DNA of 64,000 nucleotides, taken from the NCBI RefSeq assembly GCF_001485215.1, contig NZ_BBWW01000001.1, positions 1,550,001 through 1,614,000 of the forward strand, in the 5' to 3' direction. Position 1 is the stretch's first letter, and every line of letters starts with the position of its first letter. Shown here piece by piece: positions 10,701-17,537 of the stretch. This stretch comes from Leptolyngbya sp. NIES-2104. GTDB taxonomy: Bacteria > Cyanobacteriota > Cyanobacteriia > Leptolyngbyales > Leptolyngbyaceae. The position numbers were made by a program, and so were the translations under genes. The notes below the pieces were generated by a model, which saw nothing but the letters and a program-made list of their open reading frames with translations, was not told where the DNA came from and did no database searches.

Positions 10701-10818
10701 AGATGAACATGATCCGATCGTGTCGAAGCAGGTAAAACACATGATGCAAGCGTTGGGCATGACTTCACCAGAGCCATCTTCTAAGGTTGTATTTTTTCAA
10801 CGTCCTGGATTGAACTAA
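7792..10818 (+). CDS. large transporter with C-terminal HEAT repeats (NTT/MFS-like)
   Basis: The 1008-residue protein has about twelve hydrophobic helices in residues 20-440, in the style of MFS or Npt1/Npt2 nucleotide transporters. A soluble C-terminal half (about 455-990) is built of HEAT-type helical repeats, recognisable by segments such as VRATAASLILRQG and VRSEAFSAIGQIGTPEA. The ATG at 7792 is preferred over an in-frame TTG at 7720, because the upstream residues do not look like protein and the infC terminator lies close before. The next gene, 15 bases on, encodes a cyclic-nucleotide-binding protein. A regulated importer or exporter is likely, but the substrate is unknown. Confidence 0.75.
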   Translation: MVSTNQAPDKSGESPFLRWINLRSGEGDRTFWMFAFYTFTSTGLIWLEACSVEMFLAQFGAANLPLIYIVSAALKIGLGWLYSELQRYLPLRAVIVTIALLLASPLPFFSVGLSGGFGEQFGQFYVLQVVVFGMQLWLEASHVLNDLNASITANQLFNIREIKRTYPLISSGILVADVVGGFSLPFVLGLFPRDVAVSQVLLIAFGFMLSGAVILWGLSHLYQQAFPEVRRRRDDTTAENSATRLQGQMQRYMSLLQIFFALAQVFLLLIEFQFLTQLGQHSEISSQLGKGDIAGFLGIFNGAMGICELIMQWSFSSRVLDRVGVFRSLMLMPLIIIGFTGVSITGVSPVFVSILVMRFLYELLHYTLLTGSVPFLFYSVPDYLRNREQARVRGIAEPISTALTGLMLLGLVKLGLNGMGAAEKLSLGIMIVFAIGWLITIVFLKKEYLNLLVLNAGRGQLSTSDVDMKALRQRTIETLEKPGADEDKRACIDFLSDIDGKNAGEVLAPLLSKLTPELQHKSIEVMLNHPNPAFLNPVKSLCSQRPAPEVMAVALRYIWLTEETASISELRHYLKPNHPSIVRATAASLILRQGTISEKAEATYVLQAMLKHKQTQERVIGCRALGGAVHLQGLRLWLKPYVADLLKDPSIEVKCATLEAISATRSEEFYRYLLSGLYVRPTREAAKSALVRLGNEVLPKLIWIADDIDRPPLVRSEAFSAIGQIGTPEAIELLISRLLTSWGTTRRLLLRILLKIPNEKGIEAVSERLGRQGIEELIDQELMFMGQVYAASMDLILERVRCDETVLLRSALETLPTDSIERLFLLMKFLYPIGSIRVAEFNFQSDSRSAIAQGLEILDSTLDIGNKRALLGVLDHELSMDKLQSLSSVVSYTPMQPNERLNQLLELRHFISDWALACCFHLARRARWDLSGDAIRSSLRHPRGYVREAVLSYIAKQYPQQLGRVLQKFQDEHDPIVSKQVKHMMQALGMTSPEPSSKVVFFQRPGLN

Positions 10819-10833
10819 CCGTGTGAGAAAGCG

Positions 10834-11310
10834 ATGTTAAACAGTTTTGAGCGATTGTTATTAGTTCGTGGTGTGCCGATCTTTAAAGAACTCCGGGACG
10901 ATTTCCTGGTGCGACTGGCATCGATTATGGAAGAGCGAGCGTATGCGGTCAAAGAACCGATTCTGATCGAAGGTCAAGAAGGTCGATCGATGTATGTGAT
11001 CTGCAAAGGTTCTGTCCGCGTTCACAATGGCAGTCGAGATCTAATCTTTTGCAAACGCGGTGATTTCTTCGGTGAGATGTCCCTGTTTGATTCGGAACCA
11101 CGATCTGCATCGGTCACCGCGATCGAGCCGTGTGAATGTCTGGTTTTAACTCAGCAGCAACTCTATGAAGCGGTAGACGAAACGCCCGGAATTGCATTGA
11201 ATCTGATTAAGATCCTCTCTGGGCGAGTGCGCGAAATGAATCGAGAAATCAAAGCCAAAGAACAGGAACTTCGCTTGCTCCGAGGTGAACCGATCACACA
11301 GATTCGTTAG
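10834..11310 (+). CDS. cyclic-nucleotide-binding domain protein
   Basis: The 158-residue product is a single cNMP-binding domain (about 12-130). Its phosphate-binding cassette reads GEMSLFDSEPRSASV, with the Glu and Arg-Ser residues that hold the ribose and phosphate of cAMP in CRP-type domains. No DNA-binding domain follows, only a basic coiled tail rich in Lys, Glu and Arg. It therefore acts by protein contact, most simply on the transporter-HEAT protein encoded just upstream (inference). Its last 17 bases overlap the end of the convergent mscS gene. Confidence 0.85.
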   Translation: MLNSFERLLLVRGVPIFKELRDDFLVRLASIMEERAYAVKEPILIEGQEGRSMYVICKGSVRVHNGSRDLIFCKRGDFFGEMSLFDSEPRSASVTAIEPCECLVLTQQQLYEAVDETPGIALNLIKILSGRVREMNREIKAKEQELRLLRGEPITQIR

Positions 11311-12103
11311 ATTTCAGCGCCTCTTTCACGAGTTGCAACATCTCCGATCGCACTTGCTCATAATGCGTTGCTGCACACCACGGACGCAGATAGAGCATTG
11401 TCTTTTCTGGGGTGATGGATTCTACATGGCAAGTCGGTCTAGGTTCGCGCAGCACTAAGGGATGCGGTTGCACGATCGACAAAAGATGCGTAATCGTGGA
11501 TTCAATTTCTCGATCGCCAATATCAATCTGCAAATCTACGCGCCGAGTCCCCATAATCGTATTGTTCTTCAGTGTCCCGCTAAACAGATTGCTATTCGGA
11601 ACTGTGATTCGCACGTTATCCGAAGAAACAATCGTCGTTGAGAACAATCCAATACTATCGACGGTTCCGGATACGCCTGCACCTTCGATCGTATCTCCCA
11701 CTTCAAACGGTCGGAAGCTCACGAGCATCACTCCAGCCGCAAAGTGAGACAAGCTATTTTGTAGCGCAAGACCGATCGCTAAACCTGCCGCACCGATTAC
11801 AGTAACGATCGTGGTCGTTTGTAACCCGATCGCATTTAGCGCCGCAACGCCTCCTGCCATCCACACCAGAATCGAGGCAACTTGAATCAAGAATTTTTGC
11901 AGCGTGGGTTCTGCGTATTTGAGCAAGCGAAAGCCGATCGGTCGAATGATGTTCGCTGCCCAGCGGGTGAACAGGAGAATTGCGATCGCCCAAACCATCT
12001 TGGGTACGACTTGCAGCGCTAAATTGCTCAAATTTCGCTGCAAGATTAAATGATTGATGTTATCGCTCAGCAGATTAACAGGTTGAGCGCTGATGATGAA
12101 CAT
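11294..12103 (-). CDS. small-conductance mechanosensitive ion channel (MscS family)
   Basis: The 269-residue protein has three predicted membrane helices. The pore helix region is rich in Gly and Ala (VIGAAGLAIGLALQNSLSHFAAG), as in MscS TM3. The beta domain follows (PFEVGDTIEGAGVSGTVDSIG, then ITVPNSNLF) and then the alpha/beta cytoplasmic domain. It opens under membrane tension to release solutes during osmotic downshock. The ATG at 12103 has a good ribosome-binding site GAGGAGG five bases upstream. The gene converges on, and overlaps by 17 bases, the cNMP-binding gene. Confidence 0.9.
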   Translation of the reverse strand: MFIISAQPVNLLSDNINHLILQRNLSNLALQVVPKMVWAIAILLFTRWAANIIRPIGFRLLKYAEPTLQKFLIQVASILVWMAGGVAALNAIGLQTTTIVTVIGAAGLAIGLALQNSLSHFAAGVMLVSFRPFEVGDTIEGAGVSGTVDSIGLFSTTIVSSDNVRITVPNSNLFSGTLKNNTIMGTRRVDLQIDIGDREIESTITHLLSIVQPHPLVLREPRPTCHVESITPEKTMLYLRPWCAATHYEQVRSEMLQLVKEALKSNESV

Positions 12104-12334
12104 AAAACCTCCTCGTTGTCCCCGAATGAGGGATACACCAAAACTTCGGATAGTCCCGAAGGCACTCAGTGTACCGCGTTTTATGAAAATTTCGAGTGTG
12201 CGATCGAGCCGTAACTTTCTCGATGAAATCCCTCTATATGAAGATTTCTGGCAATTCCTTTAGTGGTAGAAGTAAGCTCGACAGCTTGGTCGCGAAAACA
12301 ACCTCGGTCGCTCTGTCACTATCTTGTTGAGTGA

Positions 12335-13813
12335 ATGCACCTGAACATGCTGGACTTCCTCCCAACTCGCATTTCGACTCGTGTGAACAAAGCGCTGAAT
12401 TTTGATAGTCATCCGATCGGTGCTGCTCTGAGGTTAACGATCGTAGTTTCAGTCATTTTCTTTTTTACCAGCAGTCTCAAGCATGCGGTTTTCCTATCTT
12501 CAGCTTGGGACATGGGAATTTTTGATCAAGCGGTCTATCTGATTAGTCAAGGATTAGCGCCGATTTCGTCTTACATGGGCTTTCACGTGTTGGGCGATCA
12601 TGCGGCGCTGATTCTTTATCCATTGGCATTGCTCTACAAGATTCACGTCAGTACACACTGGTTGTTTTTAACGCAAGCGATCGCATTAGCCAGCGGCATT
12701 ATTCCAACTTGGAAATTGGCTCAACATGCAGGATTAACCGTTTCCCAGTCGAAGTGGGTCGTGCTGACCTATCTACTGTATCCGGTGCTGTTCAGTGCAA
12801 ATCAATTTCATTTCCACCCAGAAGTATTTGCAATTCCGGCGTTTCTCTGGGCAATCTGGGCGGCACAAACTCGAAAAATTTGGCTATTCTGTGCTGCGAT
12901 CGCGCTTATCCTAAGCTGTAAAGCCGTTCTCTCGCTCACCGTGTTCAGCATGGGGATTTGGCTATGGAAGTTTGAACATCGCCGCAAGTATGGATTAATT
13001 GCGATCGTGGTGGGACTCGCTTGGTTTGTAATTTCCACGCAGATGATCATTCCGTTTCTTGGAGGCAATTCGGCAGAGATTCAGCGACATCTTTATCGCT
13101 ACGGCAGCTTAGGAAACTCGTTTTCGGAAATCGCGATCAAAGCAGTAACACAACCTTGGCTAGTGATTGAGCAAGTCGTATCGCGTGCGAATATTGTGTA
13201 TTTACTTCGATTGACGGCACCGATTGTATGGGCATTATCACCCCAATCGATCGCGCCACTGGTCGGGGCAATTCCCTGCGTTTTTCTGAATCTCCTGAGT
13301 GATTCTTCTGCTCAGAAAAGCTTAGCTTATCAATATTCGCTGCCCGTGTTGCCGTTTGTCGTGATGACGGTAATCGCAGCATTCAAGCTCGATCGCGGTT
13401 GGGTGCGGAAAAAGAGAATTGTATTGCTCTGTTTGATTACAGGTTTCATCTTGCTTTCAGCCGTAATCAAATCTGGTGACTATCTTCGGGTGATCGATAA
13501 CTGGCAAGCAAAACGAGAAGCCGTTGCACTCGTTCCACCGTCAGCAAGTGTATTAACCGTGATGGACATTGCACCGCATTTAAGTCATCGATCGAAGATT
13601 ACAACCGCAACGGTCGCGTTTGATGCGTCGAAAGCACTCGATTTCTCAACCATTCCAAATTACGAAGCAGTCCTATTAGATGTGCGTCATACGAACGATT
13701 TCACGGCTCCGCAGGAATTCCTAAATCAAGTTCTTCAAACGGTTCAGACGGACGATCGCTTTAATCTCAAGTACCAGCGCGATGATGTGTATCTGTTTCT
13801 CAGAAAGTTTTGA
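12335..13813 (+). CDS. DUF2079 family membrane protein
   Basis: The 492-residue protein has about ten membrane helices. The conserved segments AWDMGIFDQAVYL, FHVLGDHAALILYP and NQFHFHPEVFAIP mark DUF2079, a family related in topology to polyprenyl-phosphate-dependent glycosyltransferases (GT-C fold). The Asp in the first loop is in the usual catalytic position for such enzymes, but no activity is established. A soluble C-terminal domain (about 385-492) follows. A short GCTTCGG/CCGAAGC stem-loop lies after the gene at 13839-13861, without a T-run. Confidence 0.82.
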   Translation: MHLNMLDFLPTRISTRVNKALNFDSHPIGAALRLTIVVSVIFFFTSSLKHAVFLSSAWDMGIFDQAVYLISQGLAPISSYMGFHVLGDHAALILYPLALLYKIHVSTHWLFLTQAIALASGIIPTWKLAQHAGLTVSQSKWVVLTYLLYPVLFSANQFHFHPEVFAIPAFLWAIWAAQTRKIWLFCAAIALILSCKAVLSLTVFSMGIWLWKFEHRRKYGLIAIVVGLAWFVISTQMIIPFLGGNSAEIQRHLYRYGSLGNSFSEIAIKAVTQPWLVIEQVVSRANIVYLLRLTAPIVWALSPQSIAPLVGAIPCVFLNLLSDSSAQKSLAYQYSLPVLPFVVMTVIAAFKLDRGWVRKKRIVLLCLITGFILLSAVIKSGDYLRVIDNWQAKREAVALVPPSASVLTVMDIAPHLSHRSKITTATVAFDASKALDFSTIPNYEAVLLDVRHTNDFTAPQEFLNQVLQTVQTDDRFNLKYQRDDVYLFLRKF

Positions 13814-13900
13814 AACTCGATTGAACCTTTGCGATCGCGCTTCGGTCTAACTTCCCGAAGCTGATTGATTGGCTTCACTGTCCCATTTTCGATTGATGTC

Positions 13901-14344
13901 ATGAAAAAACTTTCACTGATCCTTCCCGGAGCTGTCGCCCTTCTGATGGTTGTAGCACCGTTTGCGGTTCAAGCTCGTCCTTCAGGATTGTTAGCTCAGC
14001 AAACTCAGACTCAACCGAAACGCGATCGAGCAAATCGTCTGAATCTCACTGATGCTCAGAAGCAGCAAATGCAAGCGATCCGCGAACAAACTCGCACTGC
14101 GATCGTCAACGAAGTTCTAACCGCCGAACAGCGCAATCAGTACAATGCAACGGCTCAAAGTGGAAACAAAAAGGGCGCAATGCGATCGCTGAATTTGACT
14201 GAAGCTCAAAGAACTGAGATTCGGAACAGAATGCGGGCATCACGAGAGCGAATCGAACGCGAGGTGTTGACTCAACAGCAGCGGGATCAACTCCAACAGC
14301 GTCGCAATCAACAAGGACAGCGCAGCAGTCGTCAAGGTGCATAG
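13901..14344 (+). CDS. Spy/CpxP-like periplasmic protein
   Basis: The 147-residue product begins with a signal peptide (MKKLSLILPGAVALLMV ... VQA). The mature protein is rich in Gln and Arg, with two copies of an LTxxQ-like unit (NLTDAQKQQMQAIREQ and NLTEAQRTEIRNRM, each followed by an L-T-x-x-Q-R motif). LTxxQ units typify the Spy/CpxP family of small helical periplasmic chaperones and stress regulators. The ATG at 13901 is chosen because it starts the signal peptide; an upstream in-frame TTG at 13865 is rejected. A terminator follows directly. Confidence 0.75.
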   Translation: MKKLSLILPGAVALLMVVAPFAVQARPSGLLAQQTQTQPKRDRANRLNLTDAQKQQMQAIREQTRTAIVNEVLTAEQRNQYNATAQSGNKKGAMRSLNLTEAQRTEIRNRMRASRERIEREVLTQQQRDQLQQRRNQQGQRSSRQGA

Positions 14345-14376
14345 TTTAACCAGTTCATCATCTTAAGAGTTCATCG

Positions 14377-14405
14377 TAGGCATCCGATCGGGTGCCTTTT
14401 CTTTT
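14377..14405 (+). terminator. rho-independent terminator
   Basis: The stem AGGCATCC/GGGTGCCT (one G-U pair) with a GATC loop is followed by TTTTCTTTT, after the Spy-like gene. Confidence 0.75.
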
Positions 14406-14510
14406 GATTCGCGATCGCACTTCTCGACATCTGACCGAATTCCTCGATCGTACTTATCAAACGCTCAAGATTTTCTGTACACTCGAACTAATCTAGTTAA
14501 GAAAAGCATC

Positions 14511-14771
14511 ATGACAACTTACAAACTCAAGGGAAAAGTCGATGCCAAGGGACAATTGGTGATTACAGAAGCGATCGATCTTCCGCCTGGTGATGTTGAG
14601 ATTTTTGTGCTTCCGGCTCAACAAGTTGAAACCCCTCAAACTTCGGTCAATTCAAGCGAGTATCAGACGCAAGCCTTTCGAGATTTGTGGAAAACTGCTC
14701 AACCTGTAGCCGATGATTTTGATGCGGATTCAGCAAAGTGGGAAGCGCTCAAGGAGAAGTACGACCTTTGA
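14511..14771 (+). CDS. antitoxin-like protein of a PIN toxin pair
   Basis: The 86-residue protein starts with a beta-rich segment (YKLKGKVDAKGQLVI) suggestive of an AbrB-like swapped-hairpin DNA-binding fold. It continues into a flexible acidic C-terminus (about 50-86), which would bind the toxin. Its TGA stop overlaps the TTG start of the PIN-domain gene (TTGA). Gene order, size and overlap fit the antitoxin of a type II pair that represses its own promoter; this is inferred, not read from a strong motif. Confidence 0.65.
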   Translation: MTTYKLKGKVDAKGQLVITEAIDLPPGDVEIFVLPAQQVETPQTSVNSSEYQTQAFRDLWKTAQPVADDFDADSAKWEALKEKYDL

Positions 14772-15178
14772 AAGTTTTAGTAGACACGAATGTTTTGATT
14801 GATGTTGCGCTTCAACGACAACCGTTTTTCCAGGATAGCGATCGTGCTTTCGCGTTAATCGAGCAAGGAGGTGCAGAAGGTTTTGTTTCTGCCACAACAT
14901 ACAGCGATTTGTACTACATCATTCGTAAAACTCAAGGGCACGATTGGACGTTGGAATTTTTGAGGAGACTAGCGAGAATTTGTCAGATTGCAGCGATCGA
15001 TCAAACTGTGATTGCATCGGCTCTATCACTTGGATTTCCCGATTTTGAGGATGCAATCCAGTATGCAGCAGCGATCGAGAATCAGCTTGATGGCATTCTA
15101 ACTCGCGATACACAGGGGTTTACTCAAGCCACAATTCAGATTTTTACACCAACTGCATTCATTCAAGCAATTACGTAA
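14768..15178 (+). CDS. PIN-domain toxin (VapC-like ribonuclease)
   Basis: The 136-residue protein is a PIN-domain nuclease. VLVDTNVLIDV holds the first acidic residue, FPDFEDAIQY the central pair and ILTRDTQGF the last Asp, the usual magnesium-binding set. It would cleave RNA when free of its antitoxin. The start is TTG at 14768, overlapping the upstream stop, with AAGGAG about ten bases before it. An in-frame GTG at 14738 lacks such a site and would add ten unrelated residues. The gene ends one base before the convergent trpA gene. Confidence 0.82.
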   Translation: MKVLVDTNVLIDVALQRQPFFQDSDRAFALIEQGGAEGFVSATTYSDLYYIIRKTQGHDWTLEFLRRLARICQIAAIDQTVIASALSLGFPDFEDAIQYAAAIENQLDGILTRDTQGFTQATIQIFTPTAFIQAIT

Positions 15179-15179
15179 T

Positions 15180-15980
15180 TTAATCCGCAGCGATCGCGCT
15201 TCTCAACGTCTGACAAAATTCCTCGATCGCTTTCAATCCCTCAGCAGGCGATCCTTCAGACAATCGCTTCACAAACGCACTTCCAACAATTGCCGCATCC
15301 GCTCCCCAGTTCATCACTTGTCGTGCTTGTTCCGGTTGCGAAATCCCAAACCCGACCCCGATAGCTTTATCAGTAACTTGCCGCAATTCTGCAATCAAAT
15401 CTTTCACCCGCGATTCCATTTGCGATCGCATTCCTGTTACGCCCGTTGTACTGACTAAATAGGTAAACCCTTGAGACTGTTGGGCGATCGCAGAAATTCG
15501 CTCTCGTGGACTCGTCGGCGCAACTAATAATGTGAGTTCAATGCCATGCTCCTTTGCTGGACGTAATAGCGTTTCAGCTTCTTCTAGCGGCAAATCTGGA
15601 ACTACTAAACCTTTTGCTCCCGCTTCGGAAATGTCTTTCAAAAATGATTCGATGCCGCGATTTAGAATCGGGTTGTAATAAGTGAAAAGAATGATCGGCG
15701 ATCGCAAATTCGGAGAAACCTGCTTCACCAGTTGTAAAACATCTTCTAATCGAGTGCCATTCTGAAGTGATCGAGTTGCCGCCGCCTGAATCACCGGACC
15801 ATCCGCCAGCGGATCAGAGTACGGCACTCCTAATTCAATCAGATCAGCACCAGAGCGATCGAGAATCTGTAACGCCTCAGCCGTCGTTTCCAAATCCGGA
15901 TCTCCAGCCGTCAAAAAAGGAATCAACGCACAGCGACCCTGATTCCGCAATTGCTCAAAGCGTTCCGACACTGAAGCCAT
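15180..15980 (-). CDS. trpA: tryptophan synthase alpha chain
   Basis: TrpA splits indole-3-glycerol phosphate to indole and glyceraldehyde-3-phosphate; indole is channelled to TrpB. Conserved segments are [10 protein letters not shown] near the N-terminus, [17 protein letters not shown] with catalytic Glu and Asp, and [10 protein letters not shown] and [12 protein letters not shown] in the phosphate-binding part. The 266-residue length is normal. It is the last gene of the ndhL-DUF3007-trpA unit, a gene order I associate with cyanobacteria. The ATG at 15980 is clear. No trpB is present in the window. Confidence 0.96.
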   Translation of the reverse strand: MASVSERFEQLRNQGRCALIPFLTAGDPDLETTAEALQILDRSGADLIELGVPYSDPLADGPVIQAAATRSLQNGTRLEDVLQLVKQVSPNLRSPIILFTYYNPILNRGIESFLKDISEAGAKGLVVPDLPLEEAETLLRPAKEHGIELTLLVAPTSPRERISAIAQQSQGFTYLVSTTGVTGMRSQMESRVKDLIAELRQVTDKAIGVGFGISQPEQARQVMNWGADAAIVGSAFVKRLSEGSPAEGLKAIEEFCQTLRSAIAAD

Positions 15981-16037
15981 CTCAATCTCTTAGAAAACAC
16001 AACTTCAGTAGATTACTGCAAATCCGGGCACGAAATC

Positions 16038-16346
16038 CTAAGAACCTTGCTTTTCCTGCTCGATTTCTTTCTGGAGCTTTTCTAATTCTTCGGGGGTCAA
16101 TTCTTCTAAGCGCTTCTGCAAAACCGCTTCTTCATACTCTCGAAGCTGCTGATTGTAGGTCATATTCTTCGACAGCACCCGAAACAGGTAACTCGCCAAC
16201 CAGCCAATCAAGCCGCCAACTAAGAGCAACTGGCTCCAAATTCCCGCGCTAACGCTGTCAAGACCTGCGCCCTGAAGTACCAGAAACGCAAGTCCCCCTG
16301 CTAAAAACACACCGAATGTAATCCCGATCGCATCAATTCGTCGCAT
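16038..16346 (-). CDS. DUF3007 family membrane protein
   Basis: The 102-residue protein has two membrane helices (about residues 8-27 and 35-58) and an acidic helical tail (YEEAVLQKRLEELTPEELEKLQ). The opening MRRIDAIGITFGVFLAGG and the phrase TYNQQLREYE match DUF3007, found in cyanobacteria and plastid-bearing organisms. It lies five bases after ndhL and 57 bases before trpA on the same strand. Its steady linkage with ndhL suggests a role near the photosynthetic NDH-1 complex, but that is only inferred. Confidence 0.82.
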   Translation of the reverse strand: MRRIDAIGITFGVFLAGGLAFLVLQGAGLDSVSAGIWSQLLLVGGLIGWLASYLFRVLSKNMTYNQQLREYEEAVLQKRLEELTPEELEKLQKEIEQEKQGS

Positions 16347-16351
16347 TGCTT

Positions 16352-16564
16352 TTAAGCTTCAATCTGCCTCGCTTTCGGTCTGAAATTCAAGAACGGCGCA
16401 AGCAGCAGCATTCCCGGAAAATAAAGGAACACCATGAAATACATAAAGCTCCGCTCGATCGAGCTTGCCACATACCAGCGCGATTTGAGATAGAAAAAGA
16501 TAATCAACGGCACAACCACCAGGTAAGCGCCGCCCAAAGCGAGGTATAGAAGTGCTACGTCCAT
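16352..16564 (-). CDS. ndhL: NAD(P)H-quinone oxidoreductase subunit L
   Basis: NdhL is a small membrane subunit specific to the photosynthetic NDH-1 complex of thylakoids, needed for cyclic electron flow and CO2 uptake. The 70-residue product has two helices and the typical core [19 protein letters not shown], ending [10 protein letters not shown]. The ATG at 16564 is used; the upstream TTG at 16573 adds only three residues and lacks support. It leads the ndhL-DUF3007-trpA unit and is divergent from tRNA-Leu. Confidence 0.92.
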   Translation of the reverse strand: MDVALLYLALGGAYLVVVPLIIFFYLKSRWYVASSIERSFMYFMVFLYFPGMLLLAPFLNFRPKARQIEA

Positions 16565-16774
16565 GTATTCCAACCGGATATCGACTTTCCTATCCTAACG
16601 CTTTCAGGTGATCGCGCTCTCTAAATCAGACAGTGAAATTCGATCGCCGATCATTTTACAAATTTCTATACTTATCCTGCGATTCTGATGATATCCTGGT
16701 TAGGCTTCTGATTTCGACCCGAAATTAGAACACAAATCCTGGGGGCGTGGCGGAATGGTAGACGCTACGGACTT

Positions 16775-17445
16775 AACGATTTGAGCACCGAAGCCGAAAC
16801 GCTTCGTGTGAATGGAGTCAAATTCGGTGAAAGCTTTCATCTGCCAACGCCGAGCTAAGCTCTGGAGATCGCCTTCTCTTTTTACCTCGATAGGTTGGAG
16901 TGAAGGCATGACAGTTGGGGCACAACAGTCTTAGATTGCTGAGAGAGTTGTCTTGATTGTTGCCGTTGATGTGGTCTAGCTCAAGTGGAATAGGGTTTCC
17001 TAGCCATTCAGTTAGATTGCACGATTCGCAGCAGTGAGTCTTAATTCCTTCCCGCAGTAGTTTGAGTTTAAGTTTATAGGATTGAATCGGCTGCTTGTTC
17101 ATCAAGTGTTCCGAAAGCGATCTTCTCGCTCCAAGCTTCTTGTTTTTGCTCCATCCCTGGTGAGTGAAATGAGAAATGTCAAGACCAAGAGTGGTGATAC
17201 GTTTCTTCAAAGATTCGTAATTTCCACCAGCGGGACGCAGACCTAGCTTCAAAAGTACTTGCCTGTACGAGAAAGAAGTTTCAACTGCTTGAATAAATTC
17301 CGCTTCTGTGTGCTTTGACATTGTTGTTTTCCAGAGAAAGTGTAGAGACTAGACGGCTCCTACCTGACTGGCATACTGCTAAAAGGTAAAGGCATAGTCC
17401 AGACTACAAACACAGTAATGTGGTAGTGAAAACTACAGTAGTAAG
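16775..17445 (+). other. group I intron in tRNA-Leu(UAA), enlarged by an antisense endonuclease gene
   Basis: The 671-nt intron starts after U34 and ends in G at 17445. Near its 5' end, TTGAGC provides a guide that can pair with the 5' exon ...GGACTT, leaving a U-G pair at the splice site. A hairpin CGAAGC/GCTTCG follows (P2). The segments AAATTCGGTGAAAGC and CTGCCAACGCCGAGCTAAG resemble the P3-P6 core of trnL introns. GTAGAGACTAGACGG and AAGGCATAGTCCAGACTAC near 17341-17406 resemble P7 and the distal core. Typical cyanobacterial copies are roughly 250-300 nt; the excess here is an HNH gene on the opposite strand. Helix names are by eye. Confidence 0.85.
16818..17321 (-). CDS. HNH endonuclease, antisense inside the tRNA-Leu intron
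   Basis: The 167-residue protein has an N-terminal region (residues 19-54, including LGLRPAGGNYESLKKRI and LDISHF) like the DNA-binding segment of many phage and bacterial HNH enzymes. Its C-terminal HNH nuclease has CxxC at 98-101, the catalytic LDHINGN at 115-121, NLRLLCPNCH at 129-138 and a basic stretch RGKKRRR. All expected zinc and metal residues are present, so it is probably intact. It runs opposite to the tRNA; its last 15-20 codons lie on the complement of the intron core. It may be a homing endonuclease that spreads the intron (inference). The ATG is at 17321; the ribosome-binding site is weak. Confidence 0.9.
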   Translation of the reverse strand: MSKHTEAEFIQAVETSFSYRQVLLKLGLRPAGGNYESLKKRITTLGLDISHFTHQGWSKNKKLGARRSLSEHLMNKQPIQSYKLKLKLLREGIKTHCCESCNLTEWLGNPIPLELDHINGNNQDNSLSNLRLLCPNCHAFTPTYRGKKRRRSPELSSALADESFHRI

Positions 17446-17500
17446 AAAATCCGTTGACCGCAAGGTTGTAAGGGTTCAAGTCCCTTCGCCCCCATTGAAT

Positions 17501-17537
17501 AAAGAGCGATCGCATTTCAAACCCCGATCGCTCTTTT
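17501..17537 (+). terminator. bidirectional terminator between tRNA-Leu and serpin gene
   Basis: A perfect 12-bp stem AAAGAGCGATCG/CGATCGCTCTTT is followed by T residues on the plus strand. It begins seven bases after the tRNA and touches the stop codon of the convergent serpin gene, so it may serve both. Confidence 0.8.

Larger units (their letters stand above)
16741..17494 (+). tRNA. trnL-UAA: tRNA-Leu(UAA), interrupted by a group I intron
   Basis: The 5' exon is 16741-16774 and the 3' exon 17446-17494. The acceptor stem GGGGGCG/CGCCCCC pairs perfectly across the gene. The D arm (GCG ... CGC), the anticodon stem ACGGA/TCCGT, a long variable arm typical of tRNA-Leu, and a T arm AGGGTTCAAGTCCCTT are all visible. 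The anticodon UAA is split after its first base. The 3' CCA is not encoded. This insertion site is the classical one of cyanobacterial and plastid trnL introns. Confidence 0.93.

Noticed and set aside
16818-17321. HNH gene as a free-standing restriction or phage-derived gene next to a tRNA
   Set aside because: The tRNA halves pair perfectly around it and group I core-like segments flank it, so it lies within the intron and not beside the tRNA.
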